Shown: piece after piece, positions 43,229 through 50,615 of the stretch
Position numbering within the stretch: the stretch's first letter is position 1
How the letters are laid out: the number at the start of each line of letters is the position of its first letter
Source: Nodosilinea sp. E11
Lineage (GTDB): Bacteria > Cyanobacteriota > Cyanobacteriia > Phormidesmidales > Phormidesmidaceae
Direction of reading: 5' to 3'
Assembly (NCBI RefSeq): GCF_032813545.1
Contig: NZ_CP136520.1
Location: forward strand, 5,202,001-5,266,000
Length of the DNA stretch: 64,000 bases
Program-made: the position numbers and the translations under genes
Notes under the pieces: model-generated
Told to the model about the DNA's origin: nothing
Database searches by the model: none
Seen by the model: only the letters and a program-made list of their open reading frames with translations

Positions 43229-43241
43229 TTAAAATGACTCT

Positions 43242-44495
43242 ATGCTGAATATGACGTGGGAATTCAAGCTAGAGCCAACTGCCGAGCAGGTTTCAGGGAT
43301 TGAGGACATCCTAGATGTGTGTCGCAATGTCTGGAACTTTGCGCTGCGGGAACGTAAAGACTGGCTGGATTCTCGCAAGTCTCCGGTAAATGCATGTTCG
43401 ATTCGGCAGGAGTTTATTCTGCCAGTCGATGCACCATTTCCTAACTATGCTCGTCAGTGCAAGTCGCTGACGGCAGCGAAAGCGGCATTCCCCCGGCTCA
43501 AGACTGTCAACGCCCAGGTCCTCCAGCAGGTCATTAGAAAGCTGGAAGCCTCCTGGGAGTCGTGGCGGTTGAAGCGGTCGGGGTTCCCTCGGTTCAAAAA
43601 GCCAAACCGGATGCGGTCTTTTTCTTTCCCTCAGATGCTCAAGCACTGCATCACACCAGCGGGGATTAAGCTGCCTCAACTAGGGTTGGTGAAGGTGCGC
43701 TGGTCGCGGGAGATCCCGGACCGCTTCGAGGTGAAACAGGCCCGGATCGTCCGCAAGGCATCGGGCTATTTCGTCATGCTTAGCCTCCAGGCTGATGTTG
43801 CTATTCCCGCCACGATGCCCCATGGACATCCGGTGGGGATTGATGTTGGACTGGAATACTTTCTCTCAACGTCTGATGGAGAGCAGGTCAAGCGACCTCG
43901 CTTTTTCAATGAACTGCACCGCAAGCTGAAATTGCTGCAACGCAGGTTAAAGAGGAAGCAGAAGGGGTCAGCTCACTGGCTGAAGCTCCAGAAGAGGATT
44001 GGGAGAGTCCATCAACGCATTGCCGACACGCGCAAAGACTGGCATTTTAAGCTGGCTTATCACCTCTGTGACGAGGCAGGGATGGTGTTTGTCGAAGATC
44101 TCGACTTCCGCATCATGGCCAAAGGGATGCTGGGTAAGCACATGCTAGACGCTGGGCTGGGTCAATTTACGAACCAAGTCCTGCCCTGGGTGTGCGTTAA
44201 GCGCGATGTGTTTTACGGCAAGGTTGAGGCACGGGGCACTAGCCAAGAGTGTCCTGATTGCAGGGCAGAGGTACGCAAAGACCTCTCAACCCGGATTCAT
44301 CACTGCCACAACTGCGGGTCAATTAAGCCCCGTGATGTGGCAGCGGCTCAAGTTATTTCTGCCCGTGGGCAACGGGTGGTCGAAATTGCCTGTGGAGTCG
44401 AGGCGGCGGGGGCTGAGGTCACTCAGTCTAGCTGGCTGGCTGTGAAGCAGGAAATCTTTGGGGCGACTCAAGGAATCACCACCCATATCGCCTAG
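43242..44495 (+). CDS. tnpB: TnpB, RNA-guided nuclease of an IS200/IS605-family element
   Basis: The 417-residue protein is full length. The RuvC residues are present: Asp201 in GIDVGLEYF, Glu285 in MVFVEDLDF and Asp365 in KPRDVAAAQ. The zinc finger has Cys337, Cys340, Cys355 and Cys358. TnpB is an RNA-guided DNA nuclease; its guide (omega RNA) normally overlaps the 3' end of the gene. No tnpA is nearby, so the element cannot move alone. Hairpins lie at both ends (43201-43228 and 44477-44508). It sits tail to tail with futA, 19 bp apart. Confidence 0.95.
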   Translation: MLNMTWEFKLEPTAEQVSGIEDILDVCRNVWNFALRERKDWLDSRKSPVNACSIRQEFILPVDAPFPNYARQCKSLTAAKAAFPRLKTVNAQVLQQVIRKLEASWESWRLKRSGFPRFKKPNRMRSFSFPQMLKHCITPAGIKLPQLGLVKVRWSREIPDRFEVKQARIVRKASGYFVMLSLQADVAIPATMPHGHPVGIDVGLEYFLSTSDGEQVKRPRFFNELHRKLKLLQRRLKRKQKGSAHWLKLQKRIGRVHQRIADTRKDWHFKLAYHLCDEAGMVFVEDLDFRIMAKGMLGKHMLDAGLGQFTNQVLPWVCVKRDVFYGKVEARGTSQECPDCRAEVRKDLSTRIHHCHNCGSIKPRDVAAAQVISARGQRVVEIACGVEAAGAEVTQSSWLAVKQEIFGATQGITTHIA

Positions 44496-44508
44496 CGATT
44501 GGGTGGTG
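44477..44508 (+). ncRNA. Right-end hairpin; probable 3' end of the TnpB guide (omega) RNA
   Basis: CACCACCCA, ATCGC, loop CTA, GCGAT and TGGGTGGTG fold into a 14-bp stem with one bulge. It contains the tnpB stop codon. In this family the right-end hairpin is part of the omega RNA scaffold and the guide follows it, which here would be the bases from about 44515 onward, inside futA. This is inference from family knowledge. Confidence 0.55.
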
Positions 44509-44514
44509 AGGATG

Positions 44515-45576
44515 TCAATTCCAGCCAGCGCGATCGGTGATGCGCAGGGCCTCGGGGTTGTTGCGGCCAAACACAGAGGCATTGAGGGTATCAGCTTTAA
44601 ACTCGCCAAAGCCTGCTACCACAGAGTCGATCGCCACGCCTTCTACGACCGGGTACTCGTTGTTGCTCTCGGCAAAGATGCGCTGGGCCTCGGGGCTAGA
44701 CAGATACTCCAAGAACCGCACAGCAGCGGCGGCGTTAGGGGCTGTTTTGAGCACCCCGGCCCCGCTGATATTGACGTGGGTACCGCGATCGTCCTGGTTA
44801 GGGAAAAACACCCCAATGGCTTCAGCAACGGCCTGATCTTCGGCTTTGTCAGACTTGATCAGGCGGGCCAGGTAGTAGGTATTGGAGATGGCAACATCGC
44901 CCAGCCCGGCAGCAACGGCTTTGATCTGGTCGGTGTCGCCCCCCTGGGGGTCGCGGGCAAAGTTGGCTACCAGGCCCCGAGCCCAGGCCTCGGTGTCGGC
45001 CTCGCCGTGGGCAGCAATCATGGAACCCACCAGCGACTGACTGTAGATGTTGGTGGAACTGCGGGTCAAAATGCGCCCACGCCATTTGGGGTCTACCAGG
45101 TCTTCGTAGGTGGAGAGGTCGGCGGGGTCAACGGTGGCCTTGTTGTACATCAGCACCCGCGCCCGCTGGGTGAGGCCAAACCACAGCCCGTCGGGATGGC
45201 GCAGATTTTCGGGGATAGCGGCGCTCAGCACTGCCGAAGAAACCGGTTGGAAGAGATCTTCCTGTTCTGCCCGCCAGAGGCGACCGGCATCGACGGTCAT
45301 CAGCAGGTCGGCGGGGCTGTTTTGCCCTTCACTCTTGATCCGCTCGATGAGCTGGTCGGCCTCGGCCTCAACTACATTGACCCGAATGCCCGTAGCGGCA
45401 CGAAAGCCTTCGTACAGCTGGTCGTCGGTGTCGTAGTGGCGCGACGAGTACAGGTTGACGACTGACCGTCGGCCAAAGCCAAACTGAGCGTTGGCGGGGC
45501 GCTGGCGAAGAGAGCCCAGGGCCACGGCGGTGGCGGCGGCACCCGCCCCTAAAAATGCGCGTCGTTTCAATGTCAT
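44515..45576 (-). CDS. futA: Ferric iron ABC transporter substrate-binding protein (FutA-like)
   Basis: The 353-residue protein has a twin-arginine-type signal (LKRRAFLGAG, cleavage after ANA) and the FutA pattern VNLYSSRHYDTDDQLYEGF, DLLMTVDAGRLWRAE and AISNTYYLARL, with the tyrosines that bind ferric iron. It would deliver iron to the permease at 37838, with the porin at 36180 as outer-membrane route. Its 3' end is abutted by the tnpB element, so its native terminator may be lost. The C-terminus (DRAGWN) matches the natural family end. Confidence 0.94.
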   Translation of the reverse strand: MTLKRRAFLGAGAAATAVALGSLRQRPANAQFGFGRRSVVNLYSSRHYDTDDQLYEGFRAATGIRVNVVEAEADQLIERIKSEGQNSPADLLMTVDAGRLWRAEQEDLFQPVSSAVLSAAIPENLRHPDGLWFGLTQRARVLMYNKATVDPADLSTYEDLVDPKWRGRILTRSSTNIYSQSLVGSMIAAHGEADTEAWARGLVANFARDPQGGDTDQIKAVAAGLGDVAISNTYYLARLIKSDKAEDQAVAEAIGVFFPNQDDRGTHVNISGAGVLKTAPNAAAAVRFLEYLSSPEAQRIFAESNNEYPVVEGVAIDSVVAGFGEFKADTLNASVFGRNNPEALRITDRAGWN

Positions 45577-45860
45577 CGGGTGTTACCTCAAAAGTTTTAA
45601 GCCCGCTGGGCAAGGCCAGGGCTAAATGAAATCAGATTGTATTCTACCCCCTTATTGACATTTTCTCTTGATAAAGATGCCACTGGCTTTGATCATGGGG
45701 CCAGGGGGGCTAGGGAGGCGTTTCAACTTTCTAACACACACCTAGCCGAAAAGGACTCTAGGGAATGGGCTTGAGCCTATGGGGCATTGGCTTTAGAATG
45801 GGGGCAAAGAGTAATCAGTCCTGTTAGGGCCTGAGCTACCGCGATCGCAACTTTTCGACA

Positions 45861-46613
45861 ATGACTCCTAGATTAGCCCCCTCACCTTTTCCCTTTCGCC
45901 GTCTACTGTTGCCCCGGCGAAAATCGGCGCGATCCTGGCTTGGGCTGCTGTGCGTTGCGGCCTCGCTAGGAGTTCACGGGGTGCTGCTGGCCCTGGTCAT
46001 GCCTGGCCAAGAGTCAGCCCCTCAGCCCCCAGCGCCCCCGGCTGAGACTTTGCCGCCGCCCAACGATGTAGCGGTAACGGTGCTGCCGAGATCAGAGGCG
46101 GTGGCCCCGCCGTCCGAGGCTCCGCCTGCGCCCGCTGTTGCCCCACCGGCACCTACTGCCCCGGTGGCACCTACCGCCGCTGCGCCTGCGGCCGTGGCCC
46201 CACCTGAAGCTGTGGTTCCGCCCGAGACCCCCGCTGCCCTTGCCCCTGCCGTCGCACCTCCCCCGGCAACGCTAGAGCCCGAACCCCCGGCCCCCTTCGC
46301 CGACTTTCCCCACCTGGCTGGAGCCCAGGCCACCTGCCCAGGGTTGGCCACCTGCTGGCGTAGCCCGGTGAGCAGCAGCTGGCGCACCGCCGCTGGCGAC
46401 CTGCAAGATCGCCTAGAGGCCCAGGGCTACCGACTCAGCAATGTCACTGGTGAAGTGTTAGCGATTGACTCGGGGGTAAGGGTCTACGCCGTCAGCAAGG
46501 CGGGCGAACCCGACTATTTTTTGAACCTGGTTTCGGTAAGTGATGGGGTGCTCTACACCATGACCCCTGAACCGATGACGACAGAGCAGGTGTTAGCGTT
46601 GCAGCGATCGTGA
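45861..46613 (+). CDS. TonB-like proline-rich envelope protein
   Basis: The 250-residue protein has a basic N-terminus, one membrane anchor (LGLLCVAASLGVHGVLLALVM) and a long Pro/Ala-rich stretch (about residues 50-145) that could span the periplasm. A small C-terminal domain (FPHLAGAQATCPGLATCWRS, YRLSNVTGEVLAIDSGVRVYAV) follows. The first two parts look like TonB; the C-terminal domain is not the canonical TonB fold and matches a cyanobacterial variant I recall only loosely. It might energise outer-membrane transport, in keeping with the iron locus beside it. Confidence 0.75.
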   Translation: MTPRLAPSPFPFRRLLLPRRKSARSWLGLLCVAASLGVHGVLLALVMPGQESAPQPPAPPAETLPPPNDVAVTVLPRSEAVAPPSEAPPAPAVAPPAPTAPVAPTAAAPAAVAPPEAVVPPETPAALAPAVAPPPATLEPEPPAPFADFPHLAGAQATCPGLATCWRSPVSSSWRTAAGDLQDRLEAQGYRLSNVTGEVLAIDSGVRVYAVSKAGEPDYFLNLVSVSDGVLYTMTPEPMTTEQVLALQRS

Positions 46614-46703
46614 TGGCGATCGCCGCTCCAGGCCCCAAGGCGATCGCTCTCGATTCTGAGATATAGCCATGATCACCTGGGTTAGGACATCTAGAAGCCC
46701 GAC

Positions 46704-46727
46704 GAACGTTTGAACGTTCAAACGTTC
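46704..46727. promoter_or_regulatory. Perfect 24-bp palindrome, operator candidate
   Basis: GAACGTTTGAAC is followed at once by its exact reverse complement. It lies about 100 bp before the dacB start codon, in the only intergenic gap between two plus-strand genes, where an operator would be expected. No T tract follows, so it is unlikely to be a terminator. Confidence 0.6.
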
Positions 46728-46828
46728 TTAAAGGAGATGTCTTAATCAGGCTGGCCACAGTCATAACTGGTGTATCGTGGTCGGTGAAACTGTGGCCTAG
46801 GGGCCTGGTTCCGTTGATGCGATGAGGA

Positions 46829-48184
46829 ATGGCTGTGCACCCTGCTATGTTGTCTTGGCTGGCAATGCCCCTCGGTGTGCTTTCGGTACTGTTGGGCGTG
46901 AGAGACCCCCTGCCCCTGCATGTGTCTGGGCTAAACCCCGCTGCCCTACAGGTGCAGTGGCAGTCGCCGTGGATAGAGGGGTTGGCCCGCGACCCGGTGG
47001 TCGATGCGATCGTGGCTCAGTACGTAGAAGGGCTGCGGCGGCAGGGGTGGTCGGTGCCCGACCAGGGTATTTGGATTCAGGTGGGGCAGCGCGTGATTAC
47101 TCAGCACCAGGGCGATGTGCTGATGCCCGCCGCCTCGTTGACGAAGCTGGCGACGACGCTAGCGGCTCTAGAGACCTGGCCCCTTGACCACCGTTTTGAA
47201 ACCCTGGTGGGCCTAAATGGCACCGTAGAAAATGGCGTGCTCAACGGCGATCTGGTGATTCAGGGCGGCGGTGACCCGCTGTTTGTCTGGGAGGAGGGCA
47301 TTGTGCTGGCCAACCGTCTGCAAACCCTGGGCATTCAACGGGTGACGGGGGATGTGTTGGTGACAGGCCCGTTCACCATGAATTTTGAGGAAGATCTCAA
47401 CGGTTCGCTCAGGGCGCTCAAGCAGGTGATGTCGGCTAGCACCTGGACCTGGCAAACGCGCCAGGCCTACGGCACCCTGCCCCCTGGCACGGCTCAACCG
47501 GCTCTTCAAATTGATGGTGGTGCCCGGTGGGTACCGCCCGCCGACCTCAACAATGTAGCGGTGAATTGGGTGGTGCGGCACCAGTCGCTACCGCTGGTGG
47601 CTATTCTCAAGGCAATGAATATCTACAGCAACAATGTGATGTCGGAGCTGGTGGCCGACCTGGCGGGCGGGCCGGGGCAGGTGATGACTAAGGCCACTGC
47701 CGCCGCCGATCTGCCCGCTGGCGAAATTAGTTTGGCCAATGGGTCGGGCCTGGGCACCAATAACCAGATGTCGGCGCGGGTAGCGGTGGCCCTGACCGTA
47801 GCCATACAGAATCAACTCAACGCCCAGGGCTACTCGATCGCCGATGTGCTGCCGGTGGCAGGAGAAGACACGGGCACCTTAATCGATCGTCGCATTCCGG
47901 CGACAGCGGCCGTCAAAACGGGCACCCTAGCCGAGGTCAGCGCCCTGGCGGGGATGGTGCCCACTGCCGAGCGGGGGCCGGTGTGGTTTGCCATTATTAA
48001 TAAGGGCTGGGCTCTTCCCGATCTGCGGGTGCAGCAAGACCAGCTGTTGCAGGCGATTCAGGCCCACTGGGGAATCGCCGATGCGCCCCCCGAGATGCGC
48101 ACTAAGGTCCGTATGCAGACCGGGCCGTTTCGCTACGGCGACCCTAGCCGCAATCAGGTGACCCGAGAGGTGGCGTCGGAGTAG
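46829..48184 (+). CDS. dacB: D-alanyl-D-alanine carboxypeptidase, S13/PBP4 family
   Basis: The enzyme trims or cleaves peptidoglycan stem peptides in the periplasm. The 451-residue protein has the serine motif ASLTK (Ser103, Lys106), SNN in NIYSNNVMSEL and KTG in AVKTGTL, in that order. The N-terminal hydrophobic stretch (about residues 7-24) acts as signal or anchor. The canonical domain II insertion between SxxK and SxN is present but short. The stop lies within the 3' end of the convergent LpxB-related gene (31-bp overlap). Confidence 0.92.
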   Translation: MAVHPAMLSWLAMPLGVLSVLLGVRDPLPLHVSGLNPAALQVQWQSPWIEGLARDPVVDAIVAQYVEGLRRQGWSVPDQGIWIQVGQRVITQHQGDVLMPAASLTKLATTLAALETWPLDHRFETLVGLNGTVENGVLNGDLVIQGGGDPLFVWEEGIVLANRLQTLGIQRVTGDVLVTGPFTMNFEEDLNGSLRALKQVMSASTWTWQTRQAYGTLPPGTAQPALQIDGGARWVPPADLNNVAVNWVVRHQSLPLVAILKAMNIYSNNVMSELVADLAGGPGQVMTKATAAADLPAGEISLANGSGLGTNNQMSARVAVALTVAIQNQLNAQGYSIADVLPVAGEDTGTLIDRRIPATAAVKTGTLAEVSALAGMVPTAERGPVWFAIINKGWALPDLRVQQDQLLQAIQAHWGIADAPPEMRTKVRMQTGPFRYGDPSRNQVTREVASE

Positions 48185-49431
48185 GGCGGCTGGGCATAGT
48201 GCTGGTGGAGTACTGTGGCGATCGCACGGGCTGCTCCCGGCTGACCCATGCGGCGGCGACCATTCTCGACAATGCGCTGGAGCCGGGGGCCATCGGCCAA
48301 ACAGGTTTGCAGGGCCGCCCCGGCCTCGTGGGGCTGGCTGAGCAATATCACTGACGGGCCGAGCAACCGCGACTGGGCTTCGGCAAAGGCGTCGGTAAAC
48401 TGGGGCCCAGGGCCAGGGAAGGTGACGACGGGCTTGCCCAAGCCCACCGCCTGTTCGGTGGCGGTACCAGCGGTGGCCAGGGCGGCATCGGCCAGGTGCA
48501 GGCATTCGGCAAAGGCATTGGTGGTGAGCACCAGCACGCCGCTGTTGCCCTGACTCCCCTGGCGCTGAAAGGTTGGAAGCTCACCCACTACAGGCTGCCA
48601 GCCCGCATCGAGCAAGCCATCTTTAAAGGCCGCCAGGTTGAGGGAGGGAGACAGAGCAGCCAGCAAGCGAATTTGCCGATTGCCAAAGGTCTCCATCACC
48701 GAGGCGATCGCACCGATCATCCGCTGCCAGTTGTCAAAGGCCTCGGGGGCGCGGGAGCCGGGTAGCAGCGCCAGGGTGAGCACCGCCGGGGCCGGGGCAA
48801 AGGTCGCAGTGAGCCGAGCCAGCTTGTCGGCGCGGGTTTCCAAATCATCCATCATCGGGTTGCCGGGGTAGAGGGCGGGCACCCCTTTCCTTTGCAAAAA
48901 ATCGGTGGTGAGCTGGTCGCGGGCAAAGACTCCTTGGCAGCGGGGGTGGGCCATCAACCACCGCTCCCAGGGCACGTAGACCGAGCCCGACCAGCCCTCC
49001 AGCGGGGGGCGACCGGGCAGGCGCTGGGTTTCATCGCGCAGGTAATACTCTGATTTGGCCGTGCCGATAAAGCTGTACTCAGCCCCACTTTGCCAGGCGA
49101 TCGCCAGGGGCACAATGTCGCCCACCGCCAAAATTTTGCCGCCGCTTTTGGCCCACTGGCGGGCGGTTTTGAGCTGGGCTAGGGTGAGCCCCACCAACCC
49201 CCCCCGAACATCGCGCCACAGCTGGTCGCGATCCATATAGATAAAGCCGCCGGAGGGCATAGCCTGGGTCGGGCCATGGATGGCAATGCCCGCCTTCTCG
49301 TAGGCCCTGCCTTCGCCCACAATGGGTAGGGCGGCGAGACTGGGCGCACCGGGCAACTGACGCAGTTGTTTCAAAATGCGAACCGCAATGCCGTCTTCGC
49401 CATGGCCATTGCTGATGCAGAGTAGCTTCAT
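48154..49431 (-). CDS. Lipid-A-disaccharide synthase-related protein
   Basis: The 425-residue protein has an LpxB-like GT-B layout: LCISNGHGEDGIAVRIL at the N-terminus, ILAVGDIVPLAIAW, ALYPGNPMMDDL, LLPGSRAPEAF and TAGTATEQAVGLGKPVV with FPGPGPQF. The SNGHGEDG variant defines the cyanobacterial related family, distinct from true LpxB. A glycosyltransferase function is likely; acceptor and donor are unknown. It overlaps dacB convergently by 31 bp and follows the rhodopsin gene after 66 bp on the same strand. Confidence 0.9.
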   Translation of the reverse strand: MKLLCISNGHGEDGIAVRILKQLRQLPGAPSLAALPIVGEGRAYEKAGIAIHGPTQAMPSGGFIYMDRDQLWRDVRGGLVGLTLAQLKTARQWAKSGGKILAVGDIVPLAIAWQSGAEYSFIGTAKSEYYLRDETQRLPGRPPLEGWSGSVYVPWERWLMAHPRCQGVFARDQLTTDFLQRKGVPALYPGNPMMDDLETRADKLARLTATFAPAPAVLTLALLPGSRAPEAFDNWQRMIGAIASVMETFGNRQIRLLAALSPSLNLAAFKDGLLDAGWQPVVGELPTFQRQGSQGNSGVLVLTTNAFAECLHLADAALATAGTATEQAVGLGKPVVTFPGPGPQFTDAFAEAQSRLLGPSVILLSQPHEAGAALQTCLADGPRLQRIVENGRRRMGQPGAARAIATVLHQHYAQPPYSDATSRVT

Positions 49432-49497
49432 CGGGGGGAACTCAAGACCATTCCCAACCCTAGCAGAAATAGCCCCTTCCAGTTAAAGGGCAGACGG

Positions 49498-50289
49498 TCA
49501 CTGATTCACCGGCCCGCGCCGATATTTTTTAAACCGCTGGCCCCGGCCTAAGCGCTTTAGCAGATCGCCCACAACGCGATCGCCGCCGGTTTGTCGATAG
49601 GCAGAAGACTCATCTTTAAGATTACGCAACCCGTGAAGATCGAAAAAGCTAAAGCCCACCTTAGAGAAAAACGGCAGCACACAAAACAGCAGTGTGTCCA
49701 TGTCTTGATTAATTAATCCCAGCCCTGAAGGACCAATAATCCAAACAACAGGATAGCCAATCCATAGCACCGTAAAGTAGGTTAAAAGGCTGTCATAAAA
49801 ATTCGATAACTCTGGCCCCTGTTCACGGGTTTTGGCCCGCATTGGTCCCCAAATGCCCCACATTACCACCAAGAAAGCGCCAACCCCGCAGAAATACCAA
49901 AGGTAGCGAATTTCTGGTGTCGTAGACAGATCGGCAACTAACCCGGTGACCACGACTACCACCTGAGTCCCCATCAATGAGCCAATCATCACCCAGTCTT
50001 TGGCCATGCGGTGCATCGCGGTTAGACCCAGGGCGAGCAGCAGTAACGGCGTGGTGACGACCCAGTCGATATAGCGGGCGTAGTGGGCCAACTGCCCCGC
50101 AATTTCTAACTTGCCCTGGTCAACGGCCATCGCCATATAGGCTAGACCCGACCAAATGGGGATAAAGGTCGCGATCGCATATTCATAGCGCGGCACCCCC
50201 TGGGGGTTGCGACTTAATATCAAAAAATAACTGGCCCCAGCGATCATGCCGACTACATAAATCCAGTGAAGTAGAACTTGAAAGGTCAT
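49498..50289 (-). CDS. Sensory rhodopsin of the Anabaena sensory rhodopsin (ASR) type
   Basis: The 263-residue seven-helix protein keeps ASR numbering throughout. Counter-ion Asp75 and Thr79 are in RYIDWVVTTP, the retinal-binding lysine is Lys210 in PFFSKVGFSF, and proline sits at 206 (bacteriorhodopsin Asp212 position). Asp217 is in FDLHGLRNL, with Glu36 and the tail RQTGGDR also shared. Position 86 (proton donor Asp96 in pumps) is Ala instead of the Ser of ASR, so a pump role is unlikely. ASR signals through a soluble transducer; no such gene is adjacent. TAAAGGA precedes the ATG. Confidence 0.95.
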   Translation of the reverse strand: MTFQVLLHWIYVVGMIAGASYFLILSRNPQGVPRYEYAIATFIPIWSGLAYMAMAVDQGKLEIAGQLAHYARYIDWVVTTPLLLLALGLTAMHRMAKDWVMIGSLMGTQVVVVVTGLVADLSTTPEIRYLWYFCGVGAFLVVMWGIWGPMRAKTREQGPELSNFYDSLLTYFTVLWIGYPVVWIIGPSGLGLINQDMDTLLFCVLPFFSKVGFSFFDLHGLRNLKDESSAYRQTGGDRVVGDLLKRLGRGQRFKKYRRGPVNQ

Positions 50290-50615
50290 AATTAGTCCTT
50301 TAGGGGCTTATGTTTTTAAGAAAAACTGTTTAAATCAAAATTTTTAATACAAAGCGCTGCTTAGCTTAATCACGTATGTTTATGAGCACAGCATCTAGCA
50401 AATTAAAAAATACGTGACCCCCCTAGGGGTAGAGATAGAGATGGGGCGAACCCGTGGTTGAGTGAACCAGCCGGTGCCCACCCCTACCGGAAACCCGATT
50501 AACCCACCCCTGCCCCTCCCAGGAGGGGATGCCGAAGCCCGAAACCCGATTAACCCACCCCTGCCCCTCCCAGGAGGGGATGCCGAAACCTGAAACCTGA
50601 AACTCGGGTTACCTG
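50290..50615. other. Gap between the RND gene and the rhodopsin gene with a tandem repeat
   Basis: The part next to the rhodopsin (50290-50440) is AT-rich and should contain its promoter. The part next to the RND stop holds the duplicated 47-bp hairpin units. A palindrome CCCCTAGGGG lies near 50421. Confidence 0.55.
50490..50587. repeat. Direct duplication of a 47-bp hairpin unit
   Basis: Two identical 47-bp copies (50490-50536 and 50541-50587) are spaced by 4 bp. Each starts GAAACCCGATTAACCC and contains the inverted repeat CCCCTCC-CA-GGAGGGG. They lie just downstream of the RND gene stop and may end its transcript. Confidence 0.9.

Larger units (their letters stand above)
42848..43241. other. 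Repeat-rich region before the tnpB gene
   Basis: ATCCCACAAGAG at 42908-42919 is mirrored by CTCTTGTGGGAT at 43062-43073 and encloses the repeat at 42970-43055. The left-end hairpin of the tnpB element is at 43201-43228. No protein gene is visible. Confidence 0.6.

Noticed and set aside
44458-45465. 335-codon plus-strand frame
   Set aside because: It lies antisense to futA and starts within tnpB; composition follows the codon positions of the opposite strand.
45577-45860. Fur box upstream of futA
   Set aside because: TTATCAA...GTCAATAA near 45660 is only a weak match to the Fur consensus; not enough to call.
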